A stretch of 64,000 nt of DNA, from the NCBI RefSeq assembly GCF_029697505.1, contig NZ_JARJEF010000002.1:513163-577162 (forward strand), written 5' to 3'. Below are positions 63,371-64,000 of this stretch, piece by piece. How positions within the stretch are numbered: position 1 is the stretch's first letter; the number at the start of each line of letters is the position of its first letter. The notes under the pieces are model-generated. The model did no database searches. It saw only the letters and a list, made by a program, of their open reading frames with translations, and was not told the DNA's origin. A program made the position numbers and the translations under genes. Origin of the DNA: Pseudophaeobacter profundi (lineage in GTDB: Bacteria; Pseudomonadota; Alphaproteobacteria; Rhodobacterales; Rhodobacteraceae).

Positions 63371-64000
63371 TCCCTGCCTCGCAACGGCGGTAATGAGATG
63401 ATCCTGTCACATCCGGCTCCGGCTAGCGAAATACCAGATTAAAATTGAAGAGCCGTCTCCTTGGCTTGGATTATCATTTCTGCTGCGGGATTTTCGCTAT
63501 AGCGCAGTTGGCCAGTTCAGTAAATTTCGTGGCTGAATCAGCGAACGTAAAACCCGAAAAACTTCAGGCTTTGATGCACCCCAGTAGCTCGCTGCGAGCG
63601 CGAGTGACCTTTGCCAAAACAACGTCTGCATCGGGCTCTCACCCGCCGTTCGCCTCGCCAGCACACCAAATCGGCACTGAGACCGGAGGTCAAGGTCAGC
63701 TGAGCGGGACTTTCCCGACCTTCGTTTTTCGCGCTTTGCTGACGCAGCATTTGCTCGCACTTGCGGCACGAGTGTTGTTGCATCGCAGCGTGTGTCGCCA
63801 TTCCAGCCGTTCAAGAGAGGTGTTTTGGGTGGAACCGAGACCGTGCTTTCGCTGCATGCGGTCCAGACAAACAAGACGCGGACAAAGCCGACCTCTGGTT
63901 TTTATTTGAGGATGTCTGCTTTACAAACGGCTACCGCCTACAGACTTTAGCTAGTATCAGAAGTTAATAGGTGTTTATGACAAGCTCCTTCACCACACGA
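63371..64000. other. Last 630 bases, no gene recognised
   Basis: Open frames exist on both strands (for example 63445-63909 plus, 63497-63874 minus), but they are rich in Arg, Ser and Cys, have no ribosome sites and resemble no family. It looks like non-coding or decayed sequence at the edge of the accessory region. Confidence 0.45.

Noticed and set aside
63445-63909. 154-codon frame near the right end
   Set aside because: Ser/Arg/Cys-rich, no ribosome site and no similarity; competing frames on the other strand are equally good.

Overview
The window reads as a chromosomal segment of a Roseobacter-group alphaproteobacterium (order Rhodobacterales; a Phaeobacter/Ruegeria-like genus is the best guess). 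The base composition is high in GC. Housekeeping genes of this group are present (glnE, parE, lolC/lolD, glyA, nadK), together with a propionyl-CoA synthetase and an ectoine/hydroxyectoine catabolic cluster whose order closely follows the one known from Ruegeria pomeroyi. No rRNA, tRNA or CRISPR array was seen. Function calls come from reading protein motifs and gene order, without database searches.

Layout. 1-19.4 kb is core-like: the 5' part of glnE, a caspase-like periplasmic protein, a nitroreductase, parE, a thioesterase coupled to a putative metallopeptidase lipoprotein, the LolCD lipoprotein-release transporter, an Old Yellow Enzyme, a tandem SpoIIAA-like protein, prpE, an amidase, NAD kinase, serine hydroxymethyltransferase and an esterase. 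19.4-30.5 kb is a nitrite/NO respiration block: a Crp/Fnr regulator, a DUF1858 protein, norCBQD, small membrane proteins, nnrU, nnrS, pseudoazurin, nirK and nirV. Three TTG-N8-CAA boxes sit at similar distances from norC, nirK and the pseudoazurin gene, so the block probably forms one NO/low-oxygen regulon carrying nitrite to N2O. nosZ is not in the window.

30.7-42.1 kb is an ectoine/5-hydroxyectoine uptake and breakdown cluster: enuR (MocR type, PLP lysine at residue 302), the TRAP transporter uehABC, usp, eutABC, asnC, ssd and atf. The ring-opening hydrolase (eutD/doeA) and deacetylase (eutE/doeB) that normally lie between eutC and asnC are missing. 42.5-50.1 kb holds a LysR regulator and a tightly coupled operon for a three-subunit opine-oxidase-type dehydrogenase, a polar amino-acid/opine ABC transporter and a RidA protein.

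50.1-60.1 kb is an accessory region built from several insertions: a Rnk/GreA-like protein, a protease-domain/RimK fusion, a frameshifted integrase remnant running into the end of rimK, an intact P4-type integrase with a coupled gene of unknown function, AlpA, a possible replication protein, an HGGxSTG protein, the end of an IS21-type element, and a MobV-like relaxase with a companion. 60.2-63.3 kb carries two exported DUF1254/DUF1214 proteins in tandem behind a six-copy pentanucleotide repeat; the last 0.6 kb shows no recognisable gene.
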